A DNA stretch of 64,000 nt from JBFWRK01 sp050248955 (GCA_050248955.1 JBFWRK010000019.1:1-64000); one strand, 5' to 3'. Counted from the first letter of the stretch, positions 41,153-50,135 are shown. Numbers and translations: made by a program. Notes: generated by a model from the letters alone, not told the origin.

Positions 41153-41629
41153 ATGACCGATCACCACGACCGTTCCGAGGCCCTGTTGGACGCGCTCCGC
41201 GCCGCCCTGAACACCACCGATGCCGTCCCGGCGGAGGTCGTCGCCGCTGCAAAGGCAGGCTTCACCTGGCGGACCATCGACGCCGAGCTGGCCGAGCTCT
41301 CGTACGACTCGCTGCTCGCGACCGAGCTCGCCGGCACGCGCGGCTCGGTGGACACCCGGACGCTCAGCTTCGAGTTCGGCCCGATCGGCATCGAGATCGA
41401 GGTCGAGGACGACGGCAGATCCCGCCGGCTCGTCGGTCAGGTCGCGCCTGGCGTGCCAGAGTCGATCGAGATCCACCACGTCGACGGCGTGGAACCCCTG
41501 CTCACCGTGCCCGACCAGCACGGCAGGTTCCGGTTCGCCGCGATCGAGCGCGGGCCGGTGCGGCTCCTGCTCCGATTCGCGCCGGCGAACGGACCTGCGA
41601 TGCTGCTGACGGAATGGGTGACCATCTGA
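41153..41629 (+). CDS. Small beta-rich protein between sigma factor and TPR-CHAT protease (candidate anti-sigma / protease substrate)
   Basis: 158-residue soluble protein with no named family that I can recognise. The N-terminal helix region has VPAEVVAAAKAGFTWRTIDA and ELAELSYDSLLATELAG, a wording I associate with proteins encoded between sigma and CHAT genes. The C-terminal 90 residues are predicted beta strands (TLSFEFGPIGIEIEVEDD, RRLVGQVAPG, HGRFRFAAIERGPVRLLLRF), like a carboxypeptidase-regulatory or transthyretin-type sandwich. AAGGAGG lies 7 nt before ATG 41153. It overlaps the CHAT gene by 16 bp. By position it could hold the sigma factor inactive and be the target of the protease; this is inference. 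Confidence 0.8.
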   Translation: MTDHHDRSEALLDALRAALNTTDAVPAEVVAAAKAGFTWRTIDAELAELSYDSLLATELAGTRGSVDTRTLSFEFGPIGIEIEVEDDGRSRRLVGQVAPGVPESIEIHHVDGVEPLLTVPDQHGRFRFAAIERGPVRLLLRFAPANGPAMLLTEWVTI

Positions 41630-44217
41630 CGAGTGCGATCGAGCTCGCCGACGCTGCACTGGCAGCGCGCGACCACGATCGAGATCGGGCGGTGGAGCTC
41701 GCGAGGAGCGCGCTGACGAGGGCGCGGCGGACCCATGATGGTCGCGCCGCCGCGGTCGCGTGCCGGGCGCTCGCGCTGGTCGACCTCGATCGCGGCCGAC
41801 CGGGCGCCGCGGCGCGACGAGCCGAGGAGGCCGTTTCTCTGGCGCGGCGCAGCGACGACGCAACGACCATCGCCGGCGCCCTCACGACCGCCGCCGGCGT
41901 GCGGTTCCTACGCGGCGACGCGGCAGGCGCGCTCGCCGCGCTCGACGAGACGCCGCCGCTGGCCGGTTCGAGTGCGCGCGTCGACGCGACGATCCAACGG
42001 GCATGGATCCTCTTCCGGATCGGGCGGTGGAGCGAGGCGATGGCGCTGCACGAGCAGCTCCTGCGCGGCGAAGAGGCGGGCGCCGACCAACGGGCGTCGG
42101 TGCTCCACAACCACGGCTGCGTGCTCGCGCTGCTCGGTCGCTTCGACGAGGCGTTGGCCGCGTTCGACGACGCCATCGAGTTGCTGCGCGGCCGGGACGC
42201 CGACCAGGACCTCGTGGACGTCATGCACAACCGGGCGCTCTGCCTGGCCGATTCCGGACGTCTCGCGGAGAGCTTCGATGCGTTCGCCGCGGTCGAGCGA
42301 CGATTGCGCGACGAACCGGTCGACCGCGCCTGGCTGCTCGTCGGTCAGGTCGACGCGCTGCAGCGCGCCAACCTCGTCGCCGAGGCGCTCGTCGTCGCCC
42401 GTCGAGCGGTCGAGGCGGCCGGCCCGCGGGGACCGTTGCAGTTGCGGGCCGAGGCCTGGTCACGCGTCGCACGCTGCGCTCGAGGTTCCGGCGACATCGC
42501 GGAGGCCAGGGCAGCGGCCCGCAGGGCGCTGGCGATGTTCGAGGCGTTGGGCAACACCGCTCAGGCCGCGCAGGCTCGGCACGAGGCGCTGACGGTCGCG
42601 CCGCGACGCTCGGTGGCCGTACTGGCCGACCTGGAGCGTGTCGTCGAGCGGCTGCGCCGCGCCGGCAGGCTCGAGGCCGCGCTGCACGCGCGCGTCGATG
42701 CGTTCGAGCTCGCACTCGAGCTCGGCGACCTGCCGACCGCGTCCCGCCTCCGGCGGCGGATCGCGGTCGCGCGACCGAAGGTGACGGCGCTCCCGCGCGC
42801 GACGGCCTGGCTCGCCGAAGCCCGCTGGGCGGCTGCGAGGGGTGACCGACAGCGAGTGCGGGCCGCCGTGTGGTCCGGGCTCGACACGCTCGACGAGCAC
42901 CGCGCGTTGCTGGGCTCGACCGAACTGCGCGCGCACGCCGCCGGGCTCGGCGCGGAGCTCGCTGCCGTCGGTCTCGGCGGTGCACTGGAAGCGGCCCGAC
43001 CAGCCGCGGTCCTGGCGATGATCGAACGCTGGCGGGCGGGCACCGTGCTGCGCCGCCCCGTGGTCGACGGCGAGCTGGCCGAAGCACTCGCGGAGCTGCG
43101 TCAGGCCGAGGTCCCGGACGCGTCCGGCGCGCCAGAAGACCGTCGCCGGTTGGAGACCCGGATCCGCCGGCTCGCTCGCACCGCCCGAGGTGGGGAGGAC
43201 GAAGCAGCGCCACCAGCGACCGTGCCCGCGATCCGTGCGTCGATCGGTGACGCCACGCTCGTCGAGATCGCCGAGCACGGCGGCGCGTACATCGCCGTCG
43301 TCGTCAGGCGTTCTGGCTGCCGGCTCATCGCACTCGGCACGACGCGCGAGATCGACGCAGCGCTCGCCGACCTGCACTTCGCGCTCCGCCGGCTCGCCCG
43401 GGTCGGCGCGTCGCCGGCGATCGTTCGCGCCGCGCGAGTCGGTGCAGAGGACGCGCTCTCGCGCTTGGCCACCGCGCTCGTCGACCCACTCGGTGCCGAC
43501 ATCGGGCACGCCGAGCAGATCGTCGTGGTGCCGCCGGCGTCGCTCCACACCGTGCCCTGGGCGTCGTTGCCGGGCCTCACCGGGAGCACGGACGTCACTG
43601 TCGCGCCATCCTCGACGTGGTGGCTCCAGGCTTCGGCAGCGGCGCCGGATCGGCGAGGTCTGGGTGGGGTGACGTTGGTCGCCGGCCCGCGCCTGCCCGG
43701 GGCGGCCGCCGAGATCGACGCGCTGCGACGGCACTACCCGGGAGCTGCGGTGTTCGATCCGCGTGCCGCGGTCGAGTCCGCTGTGCTCGCCGCGCTCGAC
43801 GGCGCGGCGCTCGCCCATCTCGCGTGCCACGCCCACCTGCGCGCCGATCATCCGCACCTCTCCGCCTTGGAGCTCGCCGACGGTCCGTTCACCGTCTACG
43901 ACCTCGAGCGTCTCCAGCGGGCGCCGGAGCGCGTCGTGCTCTCGGCGTGCGACTCGGGCGTCTCGTCGACGCGTCCCGGCGACGAGCTGCTCGGGTTCCT
44001 GACGGCGCTGTTCTCGCTCGGCACGCGATCGGTCGTCGCGAGCGTCGTCCCCGTGTCGGACATCGCGACGACGCCCTTGATGGTCGCACTGCACGACGAG
44101 TTGCGGGCCGGCGCGAGCATGTCCTCGGCACTGCGAGCTGCCTGCCGCACGCTCGACCCCGACGATCCGGCGGCGTTCGCCGCGTCGACCGCGTTCGTCG
44201 CGTTCGGAGCTGCATGA
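41614..44217 (+). CDS. TPR-CHAT domain caspase-like protease
   Basis: 867-residue protein. Residues 1-400 are helical, TPR-type pairs (ELADAALAARDHDRDRAVEL, LHNHGCVLALLGRFDEALAA, VMHNRALCLADSGRLAESFD). A middle region links to the C-terminal CHAT domain (about 640-867), a caspase/separase relative. The catalytic His739 is in LAHLACHAHLRADHPHLS and Cys779 in VVLSACDSGVSSTRPGDELLGF, so the protease is probably active. ATG 41614 overlaps the upstream gene by 16 bp (translational coupling). Layout, TPR sensor plus CHAT effector, is the same as in Csx29 of type III-E CRISPR, but no CRISPR genes exist here. Confidence 0.9.
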   Translation: MGDHLTSAIELADAALAARDHDRDRAVELARSALTRARRTHDGRAAAVACRALALVDLDRGRPGAAARRAEEAVSLARRSDDATTIAGALTTAAGVRFLRGDAAGALAALDETPPLAGSSARVDATIQRAWILFRIGRWSEAMALHEQLLRGEEAGADQRASVLHNHGCVLALLGRFDEALAAFDDAIELLRGRDADQDLVDVMHNRALCLADSGRLAESFDAFAAVERRLRDEPVDRAWLLVGQVDALQRANLVAEALVVARRAVEAAGPRGPLQLRAEAWSRVARCARGSGDIAEARAAARRALAMFEALGNTAQAAQARHEALTVAPRRSVAVLADLERVVERLRRAGRLEAALHARVDAFELALELGDLPTASRLRRRIAVARPKVTALPRATAWLAEARWAAARGDRQRVRAAVWSGLDTLDEHRALLGSTELRAHAAGLGAELAAVGLGGALEAARPAAVLAMIERWRAGTVLRRPVVDGELAEALAELRQAEVPDASGAPEDRRRLETRIRRLARTARGGEDEAAPPATVPAIRASIGDATLVEIAEHGGAYIAVVVRRSGCRLIALGTTREIDAALADLHFALRRLARVGASPAIVRAARVGAEDALSRLATALVDPLGADIGHAEQIVVVPPASLHTVPWASLPGLTGSTDVTVAPSSTWWLQASAAAPDRRGLGGVTLVAGPRLPGAAAEIDALRRHYPGAAVFDPRAAVESAVLAALDGAALAHLACHAHLRADHPHLSALELADGPFTVYDLERLQRAPERVVLSACDSGVSSTRPGDELLGFLTALFSLGTRSVVASVVPVSDIATTPLMVALHDELRAGASMSSALRAACRTLDPDDPAAFAASTAFVAFGAA

Positions 44218-44243
44218 ACGCCGTGGTGTGCGCCGGCAGCGCG

Positions 44244-44249
44244 TAGCGT
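44244..44249 (+). promoter_or_regulatory. -10 box (TAGCGT), leaderless LLM oxidoreductase start
   Basis: TAGCGT lies 6 nt before the ATG at 44256, with no ribosome site. Confidence 0.5.
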
Positions 44250-44255
44250 TCGGGC

Positions 44256-45221
44256 ATGGCAAACGACATGGTCTTCGGCGCGTTCATCCCGCAGGGCTGG
44301 AAGATGGAGCTGGCATCGATCGACGGCGCTGCGCAGAAGTGGGAGAAGAGCGTCGAGATCGCGCTGCTCGCCGAGGAGCTCGGGTACGACTCGATCTGGG
44401 TGTACGACCACTTCCACAACGTCCCGCGGCCGGCTCACGAGGCGGTGTTCGAGTGCTGGACGACCATCGCCGCGATCAGCCAGCGCACGACCCGCATCCG
44501 CCTCGGCCAGATGGTCGGTTGCAACAGCTACCGCAATCCGGCGCTGCTGGCGAAGATCACGTCGACCGTCGACGTCATCTCGGGTGGTCGGCTCGACTGG
44601 GGGATCGGCGCCGGCTGGTACGAGAACGAGTACCGCAGCTACGGCTACGACTTCCCGAAGCCGAAGGATCGCATCGGGATGCTGCGCGAGACGGTCGAGA
44701 TCGTGAAGAGCATGTGGACCGAGGCCGAGACGACCCATCGGGGCTCGTACTACGAGGTGGTGCGCGCGAACTGCGACCCGAAGCCGCTGCAGGCACCGCA
44801 TCCGCCGATCTGGATCGGTGGCGGCGGAGAGCAGCTGACGTTGCGGGTCGTGGCCCGTCATGCGGACTGCTCGAACTTCGGTGGCAACCGGGACGAGTTC
44901 GCCCGCAAGTGCGAGATCCTGAAGTCGCATTGCGCATCCGTGGGGCGCGACTACGACACCATCCGCAAGACCTGGTCGCCGGAGGTGTTCATCCGCGAGA
45001 CCGAAGCGGAGATCGTCGAAGCGGGTTCGCGCAGCCTGTGGGGCGAGGCAGTCGGGTCGTGGCGGGCCGGCAACCTCGTCGGCACCCCGGAACAGGTGGC
45101 AGAGAAGATCCGGACCTACCGATCGCTCGGCTGCACCGGCTTCATCCCCTGGAACGCCGACTACCCCGACACCCAGACGCTCGAGCTCTTCGCCACGAAG
45201 GTCATCCCCGAGTTCCGCTGA
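44256..45221 (+). CDS. LLM class F420-dependent oxidoreductase
   Basis: 321-residue luciferase-like TIM-barrel enzyme of the F420-using type. Seen: VFGAFIPQGWKMEL, LAEELGYDSIWVYDHFHNVP, TTRIRLGQMVGCNSYRNPALLAKITSTVDVISGGRLDWGIGAGW, and PHPPIWIGGGGEQLTLRVVARHAD. F420-dependent members reduce or oxidise C=C and C-OH bonds in secondary metabolites or lipids. The npdG gene at 49463 shows that F420H2 is available. It follows the CHAT gene after 38 bp but has its own promoter. Confidence 0.9.
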   Translation: MANDMVFGAFIPQGWKMELASIDGAAQKWEKSVEIALLAEELGYDSIWVYDHFHNVPRPAHEAVFECWTTIAAISQRTTRIRLGQMVGCNSYRNPALLAKITSTVDVISGGRLDWGIGAGWYENEYRSYGYDFPKPKDRIGMLRETVEIVKSMWTEAETTHRGSYYEVVRANCDPKPLQAPHPPIWIGGGGEQLTLRVVARHADCSNFGGNRDEFARKCEILKSHCASVGRDYDTIRKTWSPEVFIRETEAEIVEAGSRSLWGEAVGSWRAGNLVGTPEQVAEKIRTYRSLGCTGFIPWNADYPDTQTLELFATKVIPEFR

Positions 45222-45270
45222 CGCCCGTCGCCTCTGTGGCGTGGGCTCGCCTGGTTGCGGGGCGCGCAGG

Positions 45271-45729
45271 CTACGTGTAGCTGCGGAAGATGATCTCGGC
45301 GACGCAGGACGGCTTGCTGGCACCCTCGCACTCGAAGGTGAACTCCATCGTCATCTGCACGCCGCCGGCGATGTCCACGACCTCGAGCAGCTTCACGCCG
45401 AGCCGGAGCTTCGCCCCGACCGGGACCGGCGACGGGAAGCGGACCTTGTTCGCGCCGTAGTTCACGCCCATCGAGAACCCCTCGACGCGCACGACGCTCG
45501 GGTAGAGCACCGGACCGAGCGACAGCGTCAGGTAGCCGTGGGCGATCGGCCCGCCGAACGGCCCGCTCTTCGCTCGCTCGACGTCGACGTGGATCCACTG
45601 GTGGTCCCCGGTCGCATCCGCGAACTTGTTCACCCGGTCCTGGGTGATCTCCATGTAGTCGCTGTAGCCGAGATGCTCGCCGACGAGGCGCTTCAGCTCG
45701 TCGGGGCCGTTGATGACGCGCGTTGCCAT
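45271..45729 (-). CDS. MaoC family (R)-specific enoyl-CoA hydratase
   Basis: 152-residue hot-dog-fold hydratase. The catalytic Asp/His signature is complete: FADATGDHQWIHVDVERAKSGPFGGPIAHGYLTLSL. It ends MEFTFECEGASKPSCVAEIIFR. These enzymes hydrate trans-2-enoyl-CoA to (R)-3-hydroxyacyl-CoA in beta-oxidation, or the reverse reaction in lipid synthesis. ATG 45729 is preferred to 45753 because AAGGA lies 9 nt upstream. An acyl-CoA synthetase is nearby (46271), consistent with lipid metabolism. Confidence 0.92.
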   Translation of the reverse strand: MATRVINGPDELKRLVGEHLGYSDYMEITQDRVNKFADATGDHQWIHVDVERAKSGPFGGPIAHGYLTLSLGPVLYPSVVRVEGFSMGVNYGANKVRFPSPVPVGAKLRLGVKLLEVVDIAGGVQMTMEFTFECEGASKPSCVAEIIFRSYT

Positions 45730-45763
45730 GGTGGCGATCCTTGCACGCAGCACCGCACGGTCG

Positions 45764-46186
45764 TTACTTGAACCAGATGCGCTGGTGGCTCCGGCTCTGC
45801 GGGTGGAGCAGCAGCGCGCACAGCGCGACCTCGAAGATGAACCCGATTGTGTTGTTGCCCGTGAGCTTGTCGAACAGGGACAGGCCCGTGCCGTTCAGCA
45901 GCCACAGCCTGACGACGAACGGCGAGAACGCGGCGACGATGGCGAGGACGTACCCGATCTTGCGCTCGTTCGCCATGAGGAACGCGCCTCCGACGTAGGC
46001 GGCGATGATCGCGATCCCCACGAGCGTGCCCAGCGATCCGTGGCGGATGCGGGCGATGCCGATCCAACCGTTCGTGTCGAGGAGATCGATCAGCTCGAAG
46101 AACGCGTTGATGTACAGGAGCCACGTGGCGATCTGGAGCGTCTGGGGTTGGGTTCGGTCGAACCACCTGCGGGTGTCGATGGGCAC
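45764..46186 (-). CDS. Small four-helix membrane protein
   Basis: 140-residue protein with four hydrophobic helices: IATWLLYINAFFELIDLL, LVGIAIIAAYVGGAFLM, IGYVLAIVAAFSPFVVRLWLL and TIGFIFEVALCALLL. It starts at GTG 46186 behind a GAGACT box. I do not recognise the family; it resembles small DoxX- or DUF-type membrane proteins of actinobacteria. It lies 34 bp upstream of the MaoC gene on the same strand and may share its transcript. Confidence 0.75.
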   Translation of the reverse strand: MPIDTRRWFDRTQPQTLQIATWLLYINAFFELIDLLDTNGWIGIARIRHGSLGTLVGIAIIAAYVGGAFLMANERKIGYVLAIVAAFSPFVVRLWLLNGTGLSLFDKLTGNNTIGFIFEVALCALLLHPQSRSHQRIWFK

Positions 46187-46258
46187 GGGGGTCAGTCTCT
46201 CACCCCGGGCGCCCCGACCCGGGACCGCTCAGCACGCCGTGACGGTGGTCACGCGTGC

Positions 46259-46264
46259 TAGGAA
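46259..46264 (+). promoter_or_regulatory. -10 box (TAGGAA), leaderless acyl-CoA synthetase start
   Basis: TAGGAA lies 6 nt before the ATG at 46271. The last position is not the usual T, so the box is weaker than its neighbours. Confidence 0.35.
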
Positions 46265-46270
46265 CCTGTC

Positions 46271-47830
46271 ATGCCGGACTTCCTCACCATGTATGCCCAG
46301 GTCCAGCCGGAGAAGCCGGCGGTCGTCGACGACCGCCCCGATGGTCATGTCACGACGATGACCTACGCCGAGCTGAACGCGGCAGCGAATCGCCTCGTCA
46401 ACGTGCTGATCGACCTCGGCGCCCGCCCGGGGACGACGAAGGTCGTGTGGTGTGGGCAGAACTCGCCGGGGCTCGTCGTCATGGTGAACGCGGCGCGGAA
46501 GCTCGGCGTCACCGCGGTGCCGTTGAACTACCGGCTCTCGGACGAAGAAGCCGCGTACGTCACCGACCACTGCGACGCCACCATCGTCTACGTCGATGCC
46601 GAGTTCGCCCCGATGTTCGAACGGATCCGCGCGGCCATTCCGAAGGTCGAGCACATCCTCGTGTTCGACGGCGCCGCACCGGACGGGATGCACGCTGCCG
46701 ACGAGCTGATGGCGAAGGCGAGCAGCGACGAACCGGTGATCCCGGAAGGCACCGAAGCCGGGGCGACGATGATCTACACGTCCGGCACCACGGGCAAGCC
46801 CAAAGGCGCGCTGCGCCTCGGCATCGGCGACCCGAACCAGGTGGCGGCGATGATCGGCTTCATCGGTTACACCCCGAACGACGTGTACCTGCCGACGGGT
46901 CCCCTGTACCACTCGGGTCCCGGTGGGTTCATGGGCATCGCCCTGGCGCTCGGCCAGACAGTCGTGCTGCAGCGCAAGTTCAACCCGGAGGACTGGCTCC
47001 GGCTCGTCCAGCAGTACGGCGTCAGCTCCACCTTCGCCGCGCCGACCCCGATCCGGATGGTCTGCAACCTCCCGGCCGAGGTGAAGGCGAACTACGCCAC
47101 GTCGTCGATGAAGCGGATGATCGCGAACGCGGCGCCGTGGAGCTTCGCGCTCAAGCAGATGTACCTCGCCGACTTCCCGTCCGACTCGCTGTGGGAGGTC
47201 TACGGCTCGACCGAGCTCGGCGTCAACTGCATCCTCAGGCCCGAGGACCAGTTGCGCAAACCGGGCTCGTGCGGACAGCCGGCGCCCGGCGTCGAGGTCA
47301 AGCTGTTCGACGACGACGGGAACGAAGTGACCGGCCGCGGTGCCGAGCACACGGGTGAGCTGTTCGTGAAGTCCCCGAGCGTCTTCGCCGACTACTACAA
47401 GCAACACGACAAGTTCCTCGCCGACAACAAGCACGGCTACCAGACGGTCGGCGACATCGCCTACCTCGACGACGAGGGGTACGTCTACATCTGCGACCGC
47501 AAGAAGGACATGATCATCTCGGGCGGCATGAACATCTACCCCGCTGAGATCGAATCCGCGCTCGAGGCCCACCCGGACGTGCTCGAGGCCGCCGTCTTCG
47601 GCATCCCGAGCGAGGAGTGGGGCGAGACGGTGCACGCCGTCGTCGTCGTCCGCGAAGGCGCCGTGCTGACCGAGGACGAGGTGATCGCCCACACCAGGGA
47701 GCACCTCGCGAGCTACAAGATCCCGCGCTCCGTGACCTGGTCCGACGAGCTCCCGAAGACCGGATCGGGCAAGATCCTGAAGCGTGAGCTGCGGGCTCCG
47801 TTCTGGGCAGGGCGCACCAGCCAGGTGTGA
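46271..47830 (+). CDS. Acyl-CoA synthetase (AMP-forming, FadD-like)
   Basis: 519-residue ANL ligase. Seen: MIYTSGTTGKPKGALRLG (P-loop), VYGSTELGVNCIL (A5), QTVGDIAYLDDEGYVYICDRKKDMIISGG (A7-A8 with the hinge), NIYPAEIESALEAHPDV, and the catalytic Lys in PKTGSGKILKRELR. It forms acyl-CoA from a fatty or branched-chain acid and ATP. It faces the MaoC gene across a divergent region, and both fit fatty-acid or sterol degradation. The start has TAGGAA rather than a ribosome site. Confidence 0.92.
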   Translation: MPDFLTMYAQVQPEKPAVVDDRPDGHVTTMTYAELNAAANRLVNVLIDLGARPGTTKVVWCGQNSPGLVVMVNAARKLGVTAVPLNYRLSDEEAAYVTDHCDATIVYVDAEFAPMFERIRAAIPKVEHILVFDGAAPDGMHAADELMAKASSDEPVIPEGTEAGATMIYTSGTTGKPKGALRLGIGDPNQVAAMIGFIGYTPNDVYLPTGPLYHSGPGGFMGIALALGQTVVLQRKFNPEDWLRLVQQYGVSSTFAAPTPIRMVCNLPAEVKANYATSSMKRMIANAAPWSFALKQMYLADFPSDSLWEVYGSTELGVNCILRPEDQLRKPGSCGQPAPGVEVKLFDDDGNEVTGRGAEHTGELFVKSPSVFADYYKQHDKFLADNKHGYQTVGDIAYLDDEGYVYICDRKKDMIISGGMNIYPAEIESALEAHPDVLEAAVFGIPSEEWGETVHAVVVVREGAVLTEDEVIAHTREHLASYKIPRSVTWSDELPKTGSGKILKRELRAPFWAGRTSQV

Positions 47831-47874
47831 CCTCTGCGTGGTGCGGCGACCGACGCGCGCGCTCCACACCCTGC

Positions 47875-47880
47875 GATGAT
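47875..47880 (+). promoter_or_regulatory. -10 box (GATGAT), leaderless lipoprotein start
   Basis: GATGAT lies 6 nt before the ATG at 47887 with no ribosome site. Confidence 0.35.
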
Positions 47881-47886
47881 CCTCGG

Positions 47887-48618
47887 ATGCGTCGTCCCTC
47901 GTTCGTCTCCGTCGCGTGCGCCCTGGGGCTCGCGTTCGCAGCGGGCGCCTGCGACGACGGCAGCCTCGGCACCCCGGACCCGACGTTGCCGTTCAATCCG
48001 CAAGTGGAAGCGACCGACCCGCCGTTCTCGACGGTGCCGGCTGCCGGACCCACGCTCGAGATGATCGTCGACGACATCCACACGTCGGTGTTGCAGGCGC
48101 TCGGCATCGTGCTCACGGCTGCAGACGACGAGTGCATCCGATCCGGACTCCTCGCCGACGTCGACCCGGACGCGCTGACACGGGTCGGCCTCGACGGCAT
48201 CATCGGCGAACAACCGATCCCTGTGCAGACGCAGATCTTCGGCGTCTACGACCGCTGTGTGACGCCCGAGCACTACGCCGAGGTGCTGGGTCCCGTGCTC
48301 GTGATCGCCGGCGCCGACCCTGACGGCGCGACGTGCTTCTTCGAGTCGATGCGCAGCACGCTCGGCTTTGCCGGGATGTACCGGGCGGCCGCGGGGGAGA
48401 CCGGCGAGCTCGACCGGGACGACACGTTGCTCGACGCCGTCGGCCGGATCTACGACCGTTGCGACGTCGATCCGTCGGTCCTCGCGCCGCCGACCACGCC
48501 ACCCCCGCCGCCGACGTCGGCGCCACCCTCGACCCGACCCGGCCCGAGTACGAGCGCGCCACCGTCGACGCCGCCGACCACGTTGCCGGTGCTCTCGACG
48601 ACGACGGCCCAGCCGTAG
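47887..48618 (+). CDS. Predicted lipoprotein of unknown function
   Basis: 243-residue lipoprotein. The signal peptide ends in the lipobox LAFAAGAC with Cys22. The mature region has paired Cys residues (ADDECIRSGLLAD, VYDRCVTPEHYAE, GATCFFESM, IYDRCDVDPS) that could form disulfides, followed by a long Pro/Thr/Ser tail (about 205-243) of the kind that spans or anchors in the cell wall. I do not recognise a family. It converges on the fabI gene with only 3 bp between stops. Confidence 0.75.
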   Translation: MRRPSFVSVACALGLAFAAGACDDGSLGTPDPTLPFNPQVEATDPPFSTVPAAGPTLEMIVDDIHTSVLQALGIVLTAADDECIRSGLLADVDPDALTRVGLDGIIGEQPIPVQTQIFGVYDRCVTPEHYAEVLGPVLVIAGADPDGATCFFESMRSTLGFAGMYRAAAGETGELDRDDTLLDAVGRIYDRCDVDPSVLAPPTTPPPPPTSAPPSTRPGPSTSAPPSTPPTTLPVLSTTTAQP

Positions 48619-48621
48619 CGG

Positions 48622-49389
48622 TCAGGCTCCGACGGCGTGGAAGCCGCCGTCGACGTGGATGATCTCGCCGGTGGTCGCCGGGAACCAGTCCGACAGCAGC
48701 GCGACGCACGACCTGGCGACCACGCTCGAGTCGGTCACGTCCCAGCCGAGCGGCGCACGGTCGTCCCACACGTCCTCGAAGCGCTTGAAGCCAGGGATCG
48801 ACTTCGCCGCCATCGTCTTGACCGGACCGGCCGCGATCAGGTTGCAGCGGATGCCCTTCGGCCCGAGCTCCTTGGCCAGGTAGCGGCTCGTGGACTCGAG
48901 CGCCGACTTCGCGACGCCCATCCAGTTGTAAGCCGGCCACGCGACTCGGTTGTCGAAGTCGAGCCCGACGAACGCGCCGCCGGAGCCCATCAGCGGGACG
49001 AAGGCGTCGGCGAGCGCCTTCAGCGAGTACGCGGAGACGTGCAGCGCGACTGCGACGTCCTCCCACTGCGCCGCCATGAAGTCGTCGCCGAGGCACGCTT
49101 CGGGGGCGAAGCCGATCGAGTGCAGCACACCGTCCACCCGCGGCCACATCTCCGCCACCGAGTTCCGTGCCGCGACGAGATGCTCCGGCTTCGTCACGTC
49201 GAGCTCGAACACGGTCGTCGGTTCCGGGAGCTTGCGGGCGGTGCGCTCCGTCAGCGACAGCGCCCGGCCGGCGCCGGTGAGGACGACCTCGGCACCTTCC
49301 TCCTGGGCGAGCTTCGCCACACCGAACGCGAGTGAGGCGTCGGTCAGGACACCCGTGACGATGATGTGCTTGCCCTCGAGAAGACCCAT
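48622..49389 (-). CDS. fabI: Enoyl-ACP reductase (FabI/InhA-like)
   Basis: 255-residue NADH-dependent enoyl-ACP reductase, the last step of fatty-acid elongation. Very InhA-like: MGLLEGKHIIVTGVLTDASLAFGVAKLAQEEG, DGVLHSIGFAPEACLG, AYNWMGVAKSALESTSRY (catalytic Tyr and Lys), RCNLIAAGPVKTMAAKSI and SDWFPATTGEIIHVDGG. ATG 49389 is chosen because the domain starts there and TACCGT lies 7 nt upstream. It is monocistronic and divergent from npdG; no fabG gene adjoins, unlike the mabA-inhA pair of mycobacteria. Confidence 0.93.
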   Translation of the reverse strand: MGLLEGKHIIVTGVLTDASLAFGVAKLAQEEGAEVVLTGAGRALSLTERTARKLPEPTTVFELDVTKPEHLVAARNSVAEMWPRVDGVLHSIGFAPEACLGDDFMAAQWEDVAVALHVSAYSLKALADAFVPLMGSGGAFVGLDFDNRVAWPAYNWMGVAKSALESTSRYLAKELGPKGIRCNLIAAGPVKTMAAKSIPGFKRFEDVWDDRAPLGWDVTDSSVVARSCVALLSDWFPATTGEIIHVDGGFHAVGA

Positions 49390-49396
49390 GGGAGCG

Positions 49397-49402
49397 ACGG
49401 TA
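49397..49402 (-). promoter_or_regulatory. -10 box (TACCGT), leaderless fabI start
   Basis: On the minus strand TACCGT is followed by 7 nt and the ATG at 49389. Confidence 0.45.
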
Positions 49403-49462
49403 CTCCGCGCCGCCCACGCTGCGAGAAGGGTCGTGGCGCGCGCTTTGTGCTGAGATGTCCCG

Positions 49463-50119
49463 ATGCGCATCGGCATCTTCGGCGGCACCGGCCCAGCGGG
49501 GACGGCACTCGGCGCCCGGTTGGCGTCAGTCGGTTACGACATCGTGCTCGGGTCACGCTCGAAGTACCGGGCGATGGAGGCACGCGACAAGATCCTCGCC
49601 GCGTGGCCGGACCGCGAGCTGTCGATGGACGCCGGCGACAACGACGCAGCCGCCGAATGCGATCTCGTGATCATCGCGACGCCGTGGGATTCCGCGGCGA
49701 CGACCGCTCGGGAGCACGAGGAGGCATTGGGCGGGAAGATCGTCGTCTCGATGGCGAACGCGCTCGTGCGCGTCGGCAGCGAGTTCCAGCCGCTCGTCCC
49801 GCCGCGTGGCTCCGTGGCGGCCCACGTGCAGGTGGCCGTGCCTCGTTGCCGCGTCGTCGCCGCCTTCCACCACCTGCCGGCGAAGGAGCTCGGTCTGCTC
49901 GACCACACGATCGACAGCGACGTGCTGATCTGCTCGGACGACGCCGAAGCCACGAAGGTGGTCAGCGAGATCGTGCGCAAGATCCCCGGGTGCCGTCCAC
50001 TCGACGCCGGTGAGCTGTCGAACGCCACCGCGATCGAGGCCTTCACCGCGGTCCTCCTGCAGCTCAACGTCCGGTACCACACGCGGGTCGCGCCCAAGCT
50101 CACGGGAATCAGAGACTGA
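49463..50119 (+). CDS. npdG: F420-dependent NADP oxidoreductase
   Basis: 218-residue NADPH:F420 oxidoreductase. The N-terminal cofactor motif GIFGGTGPAGTALGARLASVGYDIVLGSR (with a Thr-Gly-x-x-Gly variant and the NADP-binding Ser-Arg) is followed by CDLVIIATPWDSA, VSMANALVR, and the F420-binding region VVAAFHHLPAKELG and LNVRYHTRVAPKLTGI. It keeps the F420H2 pool charged from NADPH for LLM oxidoreductases such as the one at 44256. mshC follows after 16 bp, so the two redox-cofactor genes may be co-transcribed. Confidence 0.92.
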   Translation: MRIGIFGGTGPAGTALGARLASVGYDIVLGSRSKYRAMEARDKILAAWPDRELSMDAGDNDAAAECDLVIIATPWDSAATTAREHEEALGGKIVVSMANALVRVGSEFQPLVPPRGSVAAHVQVAVPRCRVVAAFHHLPAKELGLLDHTIDSDVLICSDDAEATKVVSEIVRKIPGCRPLDAGELSNATAIEAFTAVLLQLNVRYHTRVAPKLTGIRD

Positions 50120-50135
50120 GCTCCAGCGTTCCGCT

